Below, one piece after another: positions 16,256 through 24,968 of a DNA stretch of 42,484 bases. The DNA is from Bacteroidota bacterium (GTDB lineage: Bacteria; Bacteroidota; Bacteroidia; B-17B0; Aurantibacillaceae), in NCBI GenBank assembly GCA_013287545.1, contig JABDDQ010000015.1:1-42484 (forward strand), given 5' to 3'. Made by a program: the position numbers and the translations under genes. Under the pieces are notes generated by a model. It was not told where the DNA came from. It did not search any database and was given only the letters and a program-made list of their open reading frames with translations. The stretch's first letter is position 1. Each line of letters starts with the position of its first letter.

Positions 16256-17242
16256 TTATTTTATGTTGTTTTTAATTTCTTTAATAAGGGAGGCAAAGTA
16301 AGCACTTTTTTCGGGAAATTTCAAACTTAAAATTTCATAAGCCCGAATAGCTTTACCGTGGTTGCCCTGCAGTACATATATTTTAGCCAGGGTTTCGGTC
16401 ACCAAATTTTCATCCTCAAGCACACTACTGCGGGTTTTTTGAGTTGCTGCGTAAAAAGTTTTATCGGCCTGAGGCTTAGAAATCCGCAATTCTTCGCTTA
16501 AAAGTTTATCTAAAAACTCTTGTTTTTCGGTTTTATGTTTAGGGTTTTGAGGCTTACTAATTATTTCTTTTTTAACACTTTCTGTTTTCGGCTGATCGCT
16601 AACCGATAATTGCTTGCTAATGGCAGGCAATTGCTTTAACCATTGGGTAAACGATTGAGGTTCCTCTATTTTAATTTCAGGCTCTTTTTCGTTTATTTTT
16701 AAAATTTCAGTTTCAATATAAGCCTCCACAACAGGGTTTAAAACTATCTCATCTAAAGTTTGAGGCTTTACCCCATCTACAGGTTTTTCAGGTTCCACTT
16801 GATTAACTGTAGGTCTCTCATTATTTACAATAGTATAAATATAATTTATAGGTGGTGGATCTGCTTTTTCAATCTTTGCTTCGGGTACAATTTCTGGTGC
16901 AGCTTCTTGTACTATCTCAGGCTTAATTTCAGATTTTACTTCGTGTTTTATTTCTTCTTTTTCAATCTCAGCCTTATCTTCTATAATAATAGGTGCTGTT
17001 TGTTGAGTGATAGGTTGGTTTATTAGTCTATATAAAACGGCTCTATTTCCCGCAATAACAGCAGTTCTTTTCAACGCATTATGGTAGTTTATATGCTTAC
17101 TGTTTTTAAGTGCTTTTGCATAGAGCAAATGGGCACTTTGAAAAAAAGGATAATCGTTCAGTATTTTTTCAATAGAGGCAATATGAGTTTCAGCCAAAGT
17201 ACCTGGATTATCAATAAGCTCTATAAACTGCTCTACTTTCAT
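16256..17242 (-). CDS. Conserved protein with disordered acidic linker and C-terminal TPR-like motif
   Basis: The 328-residue soluble protein has no signal peptide. Residues 1-75 are helical (VEQFIELIDNPGTLAETH; LLYAKALKNS). A long E/K/P-rich linker fills about 90-250. The C-terminal end (about 275-328, LAKIYVLQGNHGKAIRAYE) is a TPR-like hairpin. I recognise this layout from Bacteroidota proteins encoded next to secG, but no function is known to me. It starts the two-gene unit with secG and has a minus-strand TATTTTTG (-7-like) at 17256-17263. Confidence 0.7.
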   Translation of the reverse strand: MKVEQFIELIDNPGTLAETHIASIEKILNDYPFFQSAHLLYAKALKNSKHINYHNALKRTAVIAGNRAVLYRLINQPITQQTAPIIIEDKAEIEKEEIKHEVKSEIKPEIVQEAAPEIVPEAKIEKADPPPINYIYTIVNNERPTVNQVEPEKPVDGVKPQTLDEIVLNPVVEAYIETEILKINEKEPEIKIEEPQSFTQWLKQLPAISKQLSVSDQPKTESVKKEIISKPQNPKHKTEKQEFLDKLLSEELRISKPQADKTFYAATQKTRSSVLEDENLVTETLAKIYVLQGNHGKAIRAYEILSLKFPEKSAYFASLIKEIKNNIK

Positions 17243-17255
17243 AAATTAAGGACTC

Positions 17256-17263
17256 CAAAAATA
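17256..17263 (-). promoter_or_regulatory. -7 element of the TPR/linker-secG unit
   Basis: On the minus strand, TATTTTTG matches TAnnTTTG 14 bases before the ATG at 17242. No good -33 TTTG is seen at the usual distance, so the call rests on one half of the consensus. Confidence 0.4.
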
Positions 17264-17309
17264 GCATTTTTTTAGGGAACGCCCTTTTCTGTTATTTTCA
17301 AGGCATCTG

Positions 17310-17326
17310 TTAACAATTTGGTAACA
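17310..17326 (+). promoter_or_regulatory. Pho-box-like direct repeat upstream of the porin
   Basis: TTAACA at 17310-17315 and GTAACA at 17321-17326 have starts 11 bp apart. Two further copies, TTAACC (17351-17356) and TTAACA (17370-17375), lie nearer the gene but out of phase. The same 11-bp pattern occurs upstream of pstS and of the PiT gene. TT(A/T)ACA repeats on one helix face are the known form of PhoP boxes in Bacillus; the link here is by analogy. Confidence 0.55.
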
Positions 17327-17437
17327 TTGTACTTTATACTTAATAATTAGTTAACCACCACGCAATTATTTAACAACATCGTCCCTCTCTCAAAAGTGAA
17401 TATTTGCACAAATTTTAAAAAAACTTAAAAAAACCTC

Positions 17438-18967
17438 ATGAAAAAATCAAAAAATATGAAATTAAAACTACAATTAGTATTAGGTACTGCTATAGCAATT
17501 ACCTCTATGGTACAGGGTGCTTATGCACAAGACGACCATCATGACCAACACGGCATTGTTGCCGATACAACAAAAAAAGTTTCTAAACCTATAAATAAAG
17601 AAGGTTTTAAAATAAATTTTAACGAAGACGGAAGTAATTATGCCAGAATTAACTTTACCAGTCAATTGTGGTTAACAGATAACCAAAACAACCCAGGTTC
17701 ACTTGTAAATGGTGTACCAACATCAAACTCGTATCAAGCGGCATTAAGACGTACCCGATTAACTGTTTCAAGTCAGCTTACCGATAAGGTTTTTATTTTT
17801 GGTCAAATAGGTTCTGATGGTATCAGTAGCTTAACAGGAGGCCGTAGTGTACCATTGCAGTTTTTAGATATGACTGTTGAATATAAACTAATTGGTAAAT
17901 GGCTTAGCCTTGGTGGTGGTTTATCTGGTTGGGATGGTCTTTCGAGATATTCGAACCCTTCGGTGCCTTCTATTTTAGGTTTAGATATGCCTTTGTACCA
18001 ACAAGCAACTGTTAACATTACAGATAACACAGTACGTATGCCTGGTATATTTGCTAAAGGTAAATTAGGTAAATTAGATTACCGTGTTGCGGTAAACATT
18101 CCTTATCCTACAACTACCAATACAGCATTAACCCAATCAGTAACTGTAACTTCAACTACAATTAACCCACAATTTAATGCATCTACATTTTCACCAAATA
18201 AACTTAGCCCACAATTGCAAGGTTATTTTATGTATCAGTTTTTAGACCAAGAGTCTAACTTAACTCCGGGTACAGTAGGTTCTTACTTAGGTCAAAAAAG
18301 AGTGTTTAATGTTGGTGCAGGTTTCCGTTACCAACAAAATGCTATGTGGCATGGTGATTATACCCAAGGAGGGGCTACTGCAGCAACACAAACACTTAGT
18401 ATAAAAGATACAGCCAGAACTGCTATGTTTTTATGGAACATAGATGTGTTTTATGATGCGCCTATTAATAAAGATAAAGGAACTGCTATTACTGTTTATG
18501 CAGCTTATTCTAACTACGGTTTTGGACAAAACTATATAAGAAACAACAACCCTTTAAACCCTGCAACAGGAGTTGCTGCTAACCCGGTAAATAATGCTGC
18601 GGTTAACCCAATGGGTAACTTTAACCCAGGCTTGTCTTCATTTAGCGGTGCAGGTAACCAGTACCCAATGATTGGTACAGGTAGCATATACTATGCGCAA
18701 GCAGGTTATTTATTACCTAAATTTAATAACGGCACACAGTTTCAACCATATGGCCAGTTTATGTATGCAAGTTACCAAGCTTTAAAAGATCCTGTTGTAC
18801 TTTGGGACTTAGGTGTAAACTATTTAATTAAAGGTCATAACTCAAAATTCTCTCTTGATTATCAAAGCCGCCCCGTGTTTAACATCAGCACAAGCGATTA
18901 CCAATTGCATGAAGTTAAATCGGCAAGAAGAGGGATGATTGTTTTACAATACCAAATTTCTTTCTAA
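17438..18967 (+). CDS. Phosphate-selective porin O/P family outer-membrane protein
   Basis: A 509-residue outer-membrane beta-barrel. A signal peptide ends near AYA/QDD (ATG at 17438 or 17456). A His/Asp-rich stretch (DDHHDQHG) is followed by alternating amphipathic strands (YARINFTSQLWL; ALRRTRLTVSSQL; KLDYRVAVNIPYP). The protein ends in an aromatic residue (YQISF), as outer-membrane barrels do. The pattern fits the OprO/OprP-type porins, and placement right before pstS with Pho-box-like repeats on both sides supports anion or phosphate uptake across the outer membrane. Substrate selectivity is inferred from family and context only. Confidence 0.8.
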   Translation: MKKSKNMKLKLQLVLGTAIAITSMVQGAYAQDDHHDQHGIVADTTKKVSKPINKEGFKINFNEDGSNYARINFTSQLWLTDNQNNPGSLVNGVPTSNSYQAALRRTRLTVSSQLTDKVFIFGQIGSDGISSLTGGRSVPLQFLDMTVEYKLIGKWLSLGGGLSGWDGLSRYSNPSVPSILGLDMPLYQQATVNITDNTVRMPGIFAKGKLGKLDYRVAVNIPYPTTTNTALTQSVTVTSTTINPQFNASTFSPNKLSPQLQGYFMYQFLDQESNLTPGTVGSYLGQKRVFNVGAGFRYQQNAMWHGDYTQGGATAATQTLSIKDTARTAMFLWNIDVFYDAPINKDKGTAITVYAAYSNYGFGQNYIRNNNPLNPATGVAANPVNNAAVNPMGNFNPGLSSFSGAGNQYPMIGTGSIYYAQAGYLLPKFNNGTQFQPYGQFMYASYQALKDPVVLWDLGVNYLIKGHNSKFSLDYQSRPVFNISTSDYQLHEVKSARRGMIVLQYQISF

Positions 18968-18973
18968 GCTAAC

Positions 18974-19001
18974 GTAACAATAACTTAACATTTACATTAC
19001 A
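18974..19001 (+). promoter_or_regulatory. Pho-box-like triple repeat upstream of pstS
   Basis: GTAACA (18974-18979), TTAACA (18985-18990) and ATTACA (18996-19001) have starts exactly 11 bp apart. They begin seven bases after the porin stop and lie about 50 bases before the pstS ATG. This is the clearest of the three copies in the window. Confidence 0.6.
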
Positions 19002-19048
19002 ACAATACAAAGTGTAAGTAAGTAATTTGTAAAATAAAAAAATCAAAC

Positions 19049-20050
19049 ATGAAAAAAACAACCTTATTATCTTTATTCAGCATTAGTGTTGCTTTGTTGG
19101 CTACTTCGTGCGGCGGAAACAAATCAGAAAAAAAAGCAGAGGAAACAAATGGCGCAGCGCAAGAGCAAAAACTTGCGGGTGCAGTTAACATAGACGGATC
19201 GAGCACCGTATACCCTATTACAGAAGCGGTTGCCGAAGAGTTTAGAAAAGTACAAGCCGATATTAAAGTTACTGCAGGTCTTTCGGGTACCGGTGGTGGC
19301 TTTAAAAAATTTGGCAGAGGTGAAACTGATATCAATGATGCTTCTCGCCCAATAAAAAAAGCAGAAGATAGTTTAGCTAAAGCTAATAATGTAAGTTATG
19401 TTGATTTAATGATTGCTTACGACGGACTTGCTGTTGTTGTTAACCCTAAAAACGAGTGGTGCAAAGACATTACTGTTGCTGAGCTTAAAAAAATGTGGGA
19501 GCCTGCTGCACAAGGAAAAATAAAAAAATGGAACCAAATACGTGCATCATGGCCTAATGAAGAAATTCATTTATTTGGTGCAGGTGTTGAAAGTGGAACC
19601 TACGATTATTTTACTGAAGCAATTGTTGGTAAAAGTCACTCAAGCCGCGGAGATTATACCGCAAGCGAAGATGACAATGTACTTGTACAAGGCATATCAT
19701 CAGATAAAAACGCACTTGGCTTTTTTGGTTTAGCTTATTTTGAAGAAAATAAAGACAAATTAAAATTAGTTGGTGTTGATGATGAGAAAGACGAAAACGG
19801 TAAAGGACCAATGACTCCTTCTATCGAATCAGTTAAAAATAAAACTTACGCTCCATTAGCTCGCCCATTGTTTATTTACGTAAACAGCGCTGCCGGAAAA
19901 CGTAAAGAAGTACAAGCATTTGTAGATTTTTATATGGATAACACAGGTGCTTTAACTAAGCAAGTTGGTTACATTCCGTTATCTGACGAAGAAACTGCAA
20001 AAGAAAAATCTAAATGGGCTGATTTTGTAAAATCGGTTTCAGCACAATAG
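19049..20050 (+). CDS. pstS: PstS, phosphate-binding lipoprotein
   Basis: The 333-residue periplasmic phosphate-binding protein of the Pst ABC importer. A lipoprotein signal ends in LLATSC with the acylated Cys at 21, followed by GGNKSEKK. The phosphate site is visible in DGSSTVYPITEAVAEEF (about 50-66), the glycine-rich SGTGGGFKKF and the ASRPIK motif, with FGAGVESGTYDYF later. Length is normal. It is preceded by Pho-box-like repeats and followed by a strong hairpin terminator just before pstC, so pstS is probably made in excess over the permease, as expected for a binding protein. Confidence 0.95.
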   Translation: MKKTTLLSLFSISVALLATSCGGNKSEKKAEETNGAAQEQKLAGAVNIDGSSTVYPITEAVAEEFRKVQADIKVTAGLSGTGGGFKKFGRGETDINDASRPIKKAEDSLAKANNVSYVDLMIAYDGLAVVVNPKNEWCKDITVAELKKMWEPAAQGKIKKWNQIRASWPNEEIHLFGAGVESGTYDYFTEAIVGKSHSSRGDYTASEDDNVLVQGISSDKNALGFFGLAYFEENKDKLKLVGVDDEKDENGKGPMTPSIESVKNKTYAPLARPLFIYVNSAAGKRKEVQAFVDFYMDNTGALTKQVGYIPLSDEETAKEKSKWADFVKSVSAQ

Positions 20051-20086
20051 TTTACTATTTAGGTTACTATCATTCTATTGATTAAT

Positions 20087-20122
20087 AACGTAACCCCGGA
20101 ACAAAACGGGGTTACGTTTTTT
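20087..20122 (+). terminator. Strong hairpin terminator/attenuator between pstS and pstC
   Basis: A perfect 12-bp stem (AACGTAACCCCG at 20087-20098 with its complement at 20107-20118) is followed by a T run that ends 6 bases before the pstC ATG. No new promoter is visible between them, so pstCAB is likely reached by read-through. Confidence 0.85.
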
Positions 20123-20127
20123 ATACC

Positions 20128-21006
20128 ATGAGAAATAAAAAAGAAAAAATAATTGAAACCATTTTAATGTTATGTGCCGCGGTAAGCGTGCTAACAACCA
20201 TTGGTATACTTTGGGTTTTATTATCTGAATCTTCCAGCTTTTTTTCAAAAGTTTCGCTAAAAGATTTTTTAACTGATACAGAATGGACCCCCCTATTTGC
20301 CGAAAAACATTTCGGTATACTGCCATTAATTGCCGGCACCATGCTAACTACTTTTATAGCTATAGTAATTGCCTTACCAACAGGTTTATCTATTGCTATT
20401 TATTTAAATGAGTACGCTCCTAAAAAATTTAGAAAAGTTGTAAAACCTTTATTAGAAGTGCTTGCAGCCATACCAACTGTTGTGTATGGTTATTTTGCAT
20501 TAATGGTGGTAACTCCTTTTCTACAAAAATTTATTCCGGATATGGCGGGGTTTAACGCCTTATCTCCGGGCATTGTAATGGGTATAATGATTATACCTAT
20601 TATCTCTTCGCTGAGTGAAGATGCTTTGTATTCAGTTCCAAAAGCATTACGCGAGGCATCTTACGGCATGGGAGCAACACGCTTGCAAACAGCTTTTAAA
20701 GTTTTAGTACCCGCTGCTACATCGGGTATAACGGTATCTATTATATTGGCCATTTCAAGGGCAATTGGCGAAACTATGATTGTTGCTATTGCAGCAGGTC
20801 AGCAGCCACGCCTTACTTTAAACCCTTTAGTGCCTATTGAAACAATTACTACGTACATAGTACAAGTTAGTTTAGGTGATGTTGTACAAGGGTCGCTTGA
20901 GTATCAAACCATATTTGCAGCAGGTATAGCCTTGTTTGCACTTACGTTTGTACTTAACAACATCAGTTATTTTATTAAGAAAAAGTTTCAGGAAAAATAC
21001 GAATAG
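20128..21006 (+). CDS. pstC: PstC, phosphate ABC transporter permease
   Basis: A 292-residue inner-membrane permease with about six helices. The EAA-loop motif contacting the ATPase is seen in ALREASYGMGATRLQTAFKV, and the DNA also encodes the conserved LEVLAAIPTVVYGYFAL and AISRAIGETMIVAIAAG stretches. It forms the channel with PstA. The ATG follows the attenuator hairpin directly, without an evident Shine-Dalgarno sequence, as is usual in this phylum. PstA begins four bases after its stop. Confidence 0.95.
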   Translation: MRNKKEKIIETILMLCAAVSVLTTIGILWVLLSESSSFFSKVSLKDFLTDTEWTPLFAEKHFGILPLIAGTMLTTFIAIVIALPTGLSIAIYLNEYAPKKFRKVVKPLLEVLAAIPTVVYGYFALMVVTPFLQKFIPDMAGFNALSPGIVMGIMIIPIISSLSEDALYSVPKALREASYGMGATRLQTAFKVLVPAATSGITVSIILAISRAIGETMIVAIAAGQQPRLTLNPLVPIETITTYIVQVSLGDVVQGSLEYQTIFAAGIALFALTFVLNNISYFIKKKFQEKYE

Positions 21007-21010
21007 TAAA

Positions 21011-21871
21011 ATGAAACAGAAATTTGACATAAATAGATTTAAAGATAACATGTTCAAATACTTTGGGCTTGCATGCACGCTATTTGGTTTAGCAGTGTTA
21101 TCTATTTTTCTTATCAATATTTTAATTGAAGGTTTAGGGCGTTTAAACTGGCAGTTTTTTAGTTCGCTTCCATCACGAATGCCTGAAAAATCGGGTATAC
21201 TTATTTGCTTATTAGGCTCTATATGGATTATGGTGCTTACTGCCATAATAGCCGTTCCGTTAGGAGTTGCATCAGGCATTTTTTTAGAAGAATACGGAAA
21301 GAAAAATAAAATTGCTTCGTTTATAGAAATAAACATTTCTAATTTGGCAGGGGTTCCATCTATTATTTATGGTTTACTTGCTTTAGAAATTTTTGTACGC
21401 ATTTTAGGTTTAGGAAAAAGTTTACTGGCAGGTAGCTTAACACTATCGCTTTTAATTTTACCTATTATAATAGTATCTACCAGAGAGGCTATTAAGGCTG
21501 TACCAAAATCTATTAGAGAAGCTTCATACGCTTTAGGCGGAACAAAGTGGCAAACTATTCGTTTTCAGGTGTTACCGGCCGCTTCGGGCGGTTTACTAAC
21601 AGGGGTAATTTTAGCTATATCAAGAGCCGTAGGAGAATCTGCTCCACTTATCGTAATTGGCGCATTACTGTATATAACAACCATTCCAACAAGTCCTATG
21701 GATGATTTTGCTGTAATGCCTATACAAATTTTCAATTGGTTATCGCGCCCTCAAAAAGGATTTATAGAAAATGCTACTGCTGCTATTATTGTGTTGTTGC
21801 TAATAACATTTATTATGAATGGCTTGGCAATATACTTGCGTAACAGATGGCAGAAAAAAATTAAATGGTAA
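21011..21871 (+). CDS. pstA: PstA, phosphate ABC transporter permease
   Basis: The 286-residue second permease half of the Pst importer. The reading frame is open further upstream into pstC (to 20936), but the ATG at 21011 (MKQKFDINRFKDNMFKYF) is preferred because it follows the pstC stop by four bases and gives a normal N terminus before the first helix. Conserved parts are NLAGVPSIIYGLLALEIF, SIREASYALGGTKWQTIRF (ATPase-contacting loop) and AISRAVGESAPLIVIGAL. It ends 12 bases before pstB. Confidence 0.95.
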   Translation: MKQKFDINRFKDNMFKYFGLACTLFGLAVLSIFLINILIEGLGRLNWQFFSSLPSRMPEKSGILICLLGSIWIMVLTAIIAVPLGVASGIFLEEYGKKNKIASFIEINISNLAGVPSIIYGLLALEIFVRILGLGKSLLAGSLTLSLLILPIIIVSTREAIKAVPKSIREASYALGGTKWQTIRFQVLPAASGGLLTGVILAISRAVGESAPLIVIGALLYITTIPTSPMDDFAVMPIQIFNWLSRPQKGFIENATAAIIVLLLITFIMNGLAIYLRNRWQKKIKW

Positions 21872-21883
21872 AGAAATAACAAC

Positions 21884-22636
21884 ATGGCAAAATTAGATGC
21901 AGAAAAAGTTAATGTTTACTATGGAGATCATCACATTATAAAAGATGTAAATTTATCCATACAAGAAAATACCGTTACAGCTTTTATTGGCCCATCGGGT
22001 TGTGGTAAATCAACCTTTCTTCGTTTACTAAACAGGATGAACGACTATATAGAGAACTTTAAAAAAACAGGCGATATTTTAATTGATGGCGGCGATATTT
22101 ATGATAAAAAAGTACGCGTAGAAGATTTAAGAAAAAGAGTTGGTATGGTGTTTCAAAAACCAAATCCTTTTCCAAAATCTATTTACGAAAATGTAGTATA
22201 CGGTTTAAGAATACAAGGCATAAAAGATAAATCGAAGTTAGATGCTGTTGTAGAAAATTCGCTAAAAAAAGTAGCGTTATGGGGTGAGGTGAAAGATAAG
22301 TTACAGCAATCTGCCTTAGCTCTTTCGGGTGGGCAACAGCAACGTTTGTGCATTGCACGCACCTTAGCAGTTGAGCCTACTATTATACTTATGGATGAGC
22401 CTGCTTCGGCACTCGACCCAATTTCATCAGCAAAAATTGAAGATTTAATCTCTGAATTAAAAGAAAATTTTACCATTATTATTGTAACCCACAATATGCA
22501 ACAAGCCAGCAGGGTAAGCGATAAAACGGCTTTCTTTTATTTAGGCGAATTAGTTGAGTTTGGCGATACCGACCAAATATTTACAAAACCTGTTAAAGAA
22601 CTTACACAAAATTATATTACAGGTAGGTTTGGTTGA
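21884..22636 (+). CDS. pstB: PstB, phosphate ABC transporter ATPase
   Basis: The 250-residue ATPase driving phosphate import. Walker [10 protein letters not shown] is at 36-44, the signature [12 protein letters not shown] and Walker [14 protein letters not shown] come later, and the switch His is in [33 protein letters not shown] is typical of PstB. All catalytic residues are present and the length matches the family. It is followed after 52 bases by phoU, in the same direction. Confidence 0.97.
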   Translation: MAKLDAEKVNVYYGDHHIIKDVNLSIQENTVTAFIGPSGCGKSTFLRLLNRMNDYIENFKKTGDILIDGGDIYDKKVRVEDLRKRVGMVFQKPNPFPKSIYENVVYGLRIQGIKDKSKLDAVVENSLKKVALWGEVKDKLQQSALALSGGQQQRLCIARTLAVEPTIILMDEPASALDPISSAKIEDLISELKENFTIIIVTHNMQQASRVSDKTAFFYLGELVEFGDTDQIFTKPVKELTQNYITGRFG

Positions 22637-22688
22637 TTAAAATTAAAACAAGTAACACTCATATTAAATTTAAAAAACACATTTAGCG

Positions 22689-23363
22689 ATGACACTATTA
22701 GAAGTAGAATTACAAAAGATGAAATCAGAAATAATCTCCATGTGGGATTTGGTTATTTCTCAGCTAAACAAAGCACAACAATCTTTAGTAAGCTTTGATA
22801 AAGACATAGCACTTGAAGTAATTGCTAACGAAAAGCGCGTAAACGGTATGGAATTAAAAATTGACCGTGATGGCGAAAGCATTATAGCCTTGTTTAACCC
22901 GGTTGCTATTGATTTACGTTTTGTGTTAGCCATGCTAAAAATAAACTACAACTTAGAGCGTACGGGCGATATTGCTAAAGGCATTGCAAAGTGTATTGTA
23001 AATAGCGACCAACCTTTTGATGAAAAATTGCTGCACGATACCCAAATACTTATCATGTTTGAAGAAGCCACTGATATGTTGGAAGATGTTTTAGAATCAT
23101 TTAGAAATGAAGATACCAAAATAGCCCGCACAATTTTTAAACGCGATAAATTTTTAGATGAAATAAATAAAAAAATTGACTTAAACGTTGCTGAATATAT
23201 ACGTGCTAATCCAACTAATATTGAACAAAGCCTTTACATACATTCTTCCATCCGTAAAATAGAGCGTGCCGGCGACCAAGCAAAAAATATAGCCGAAGAA
23301 ATTATTTTTTATGTAGAAGCCAAAGTTTTAAAACATACTTCTAAAAAAAATATAGAAGAATAG
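22689..23363 (+). CDS. phoU: PhoU, phosphate-uptake regulator
   Basis: The 224-residue cytoplasmic protein is made of two repeated three-helix PhoU domains. Each carries the metal-binding type helix: NLERTGDIAKGIAKCI in the first and KIERAGDQAKNIAEEI in the second. PhoU damps Pst transport and, in other bacteria, signals phosphate status to the PhoR kinase. No phoB/phoR pair lies in this window. It closes the pst cluster and is followed by a predicted terminator. Confidence 0.95.
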   Translation: MTLLEVELQKMKSEIISMWDLVISQLNKAQQSLVSFDKDIALEVIANEKRVNGMELKIDRDGESIIALFNPVAIDLRFVLAMLKINYNLERTGDIAKGIAKCIVNSDQPFDEKLLHDTQILIMFEEATDMLEDVLESFRNEDTKIARTIFKRDKFLDEINKKIDLNVAEYIRANPTNIEQSLYIHSSIRKIERAGDQAKNIAEEIIFYVEAKVLKHTSKKNIEE

Positions 23364-23415
23364 ATTTTAATTTTTTTAAACGCTGTGTTTTTTTAGTTTA
23401 ACACAAAAAGGGGAG

Positions 23416-23440
23416 AGCCTTACAGAAATGTGAGGTTTTT
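23416..23440 (+). terminator. Terminator after phoU
   Basis: CCTTAC (23418-23423) pairs with GTGAGG (23430-23435, one G-T pair) over a 6-base loop and is followed by five T. It lies about 55 bases after the phoU stop and before the Pho-box-like repeat of the PiT gene. Confidence 0.55.
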
Positions 23441-23467
23441 CCTGTTTTATCTACTCCTATTTTTTAC

Positions 23468-23512
23468 TTAACTATTTCTTAACATTACAGATACAAAAAA
23501 AACACACTTTTG
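23468..23512 (+). promoter_or_regulatory. Pho-box-like repeat and -7 element of the PiT gene
   Basis: TTAACT (23468-23473), TTAACA (23479-23484) and a weak third GATACA (23490-23495) have starts 11 bp apart. CACTTTTG at 23505-23512 differs by one base from TAnnTTTG and lies 19 bases before the ATG. The repeats occupy the place where a -33 element would be, as expected for an activator that replaces it. Confidence 0.5.
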
Positions 23513-23531
23513 AACCTTTAAATAAAACATA

Positions 23532-24917
23532 ATGGCAACAGGTTTAATAGTTTTAATAGTAGTTTGTCTTTTACTGGCTTGTACTTTTGAGTTTATAAAT
23601 GGTTTTCACGATTCGGCAAATGCGGTTGCTACTGTTATATATACAAATACGTTGAAACCCACATATGCCGTAGTTTGGAGTGGTTTATTTAACTTTATAG
23701 GAGTGCTTACAGGAGGGATTGGGGTTGCTATGGGCATTGTAAATTTACTACCCGTAGAAACACTTACCGATTCAAGTATAGCGCATGGTATGGCAATGGT
23801 TTTTGCCTTATTATTAAGTGCTATTATTTGGAATTTAGGTACTTGGTATTTAGGCATTCCAGCTTCTTCATCGCACTCGCTTATAGGTTCTATTTTAGGT
23901 ATAGGGCTTGCCTTTTATTTTATTACCGGTAAAGATGCCGTTAACTGGGGCAAAGCACAGGATATTGGTTTATCATTATTGGTTTCTCCGTTAGTTGGTT
24001 TTGCCTTGGCAATTATTATTATGTTTATTTTTAAACGACTAATAAAAAACGATACCATATATAAAGAACCTATACCTGGGGCAAAACCTCCTATGTGGAT
24101 TCGTATAATTTTAACTATAACCTGTACGCTGGTTAGTTTTTTTCATGGGCAAAACGATGGGCAAAAAGGAGTTGGTTTAGTTATGCTTATTTTAATTGGG
24201 TTGGTACCGGGTTATTTTTCGATAAAAGAAACACAAGACCTTACAGATACCTACAAGCAAATGAACCATGTTACTGAACTGGTTTATAAAATTGATACCA
24301 CTAAACTATCGGAAAAAGAAAATGCAGATATACTGAAAACAAAAGCCCGTTGTGCTGATTTATTAAGCATATTGGATAAAAAAGCAAAGGTTGCCGAAAT
24401 AGATTCAGCAAAACGTTTCGAGGTTCGTAAGCATATTATTTTGATTTCAAAAAGCGCAGAAAAAATTGGTTTAGGCGAAAATTCTTCATTAAGCGATAAC
24501 GAAAAAGTGGAGTTATCTGCCACCATTAAAGCATCTAAAAAAATAACAGATTATGCACCTGACTGGGTAATTATTTTAATCTCCCTATCGTTAGGTTTTG
24601 GTACTATGATAGGTTGGAAACGAATTGTAAAAACCATTGGAGAAAAAATTGGCAAACAACATATGAGTTATGCGCAAGGTGCTTCGGCCGAGTTAGTTGC
24701 TTCTGCAACCATTGGTATGGCATCTGCGTGGAGTTTGCCTGTTAGTACAACACACGTACTATCATCTGGTGTAGCAGGTGCTATGGTGGCTAAAAAAGGT
24801 CTAAAAAACCTTCAGCCAAAAACTATTAAAACCATTTTTATGGCTTGGGTGCTAACACTACCCGTAACCATGATACTTTCCGGCGGCTTGTTTTTACTGT
24901 TCCGTTGGTTGTTTTAA
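23532..24917 (+). CDS. PiT-family inorganic phosphate transporter
   Basis: A 461-residue ion-coupled phosphate carrier of the inner membrane, about ten helices. Both family repeats are visible: NGFHDSANAVATVIYTNTLKP near residue 24 and GASAELVASATIGMASAWSLP with the following STTH near the C terminus, plus FFHGQNDGQKG. A hydrophilic insertion of roughly 120 residues in the middle (about 240-345, rich in K, D, E and S) separates the two halves and is probably a soluble loop. It has its own Pho-box-like region, suggesting that it is switched together with the Pst system. Confidence 0.92.
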   Translation: MATGLIVLIVVCLLLACTFEFINGFHDSANAVATVIYTNTLKPTYAVVWSGLFNFIGVLTGGIGVAMGIVNLLPVETLTDSSIAHGMAMVFALLLSAIIWNLGTWYLGIPASSSHSLIGSILGIGLAFYFITGKDAVNWGKAQDIGLSLLVSPLVGFALAIIIMFIFKRLIKNDTIYKEPIPGAKPPMWIRIILTITCTLVSFFHGQNDGQKGVGLVMLILIGLVPGYFSIKETQDLTDTYKQMNHVTELVYKIDTTKLSEKENADILKTKARCADLLSILDKKAKVAEIDSAKRFEVRKHIILISKSAEKIGLGENSSLSDNEKVELSATIKASKKITDYAPDWVIILISLSLGFGTMIGWKRIVKTIGEKIGKQHMSYAQGASAELVASATIGMASAWSLPVSTTHVLSSGVAGAMVAKKGLKNLQPKTIKTIFMAWVLTLPVTMILSGGLFLLFRWLF

Positions 24918-24937
24918 TTTAGGTATCGGGTAAATGT

Positions 24938-24945
24938 TATCTTTG
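24938..24945 (+). promoter_or_regulatory. -7 promoter element of the PerM-type permease gene
   Basis: TATCTTTG is a perfect TAnnTTTG. Transcription starting about seven bases later would begin downstream of the GTG at 24945, which argues for the ATG at 24969 as the true start. The -33 half is unclear (the nearest TTG is 26 bases upstream). Confidence 0.55.
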
Positions 24946-24968
24946 TGCTACTCTACAGAGGGTACAGT

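Noticed and set aside
20936-21010. Extended N terminus of PstA (25 extra residues)
   Set aside because: It would overlap pstC by about 70 bases and lacks family similarity; the ATG at 21011, four bases after the pstC stop, gives the normal N terminus.
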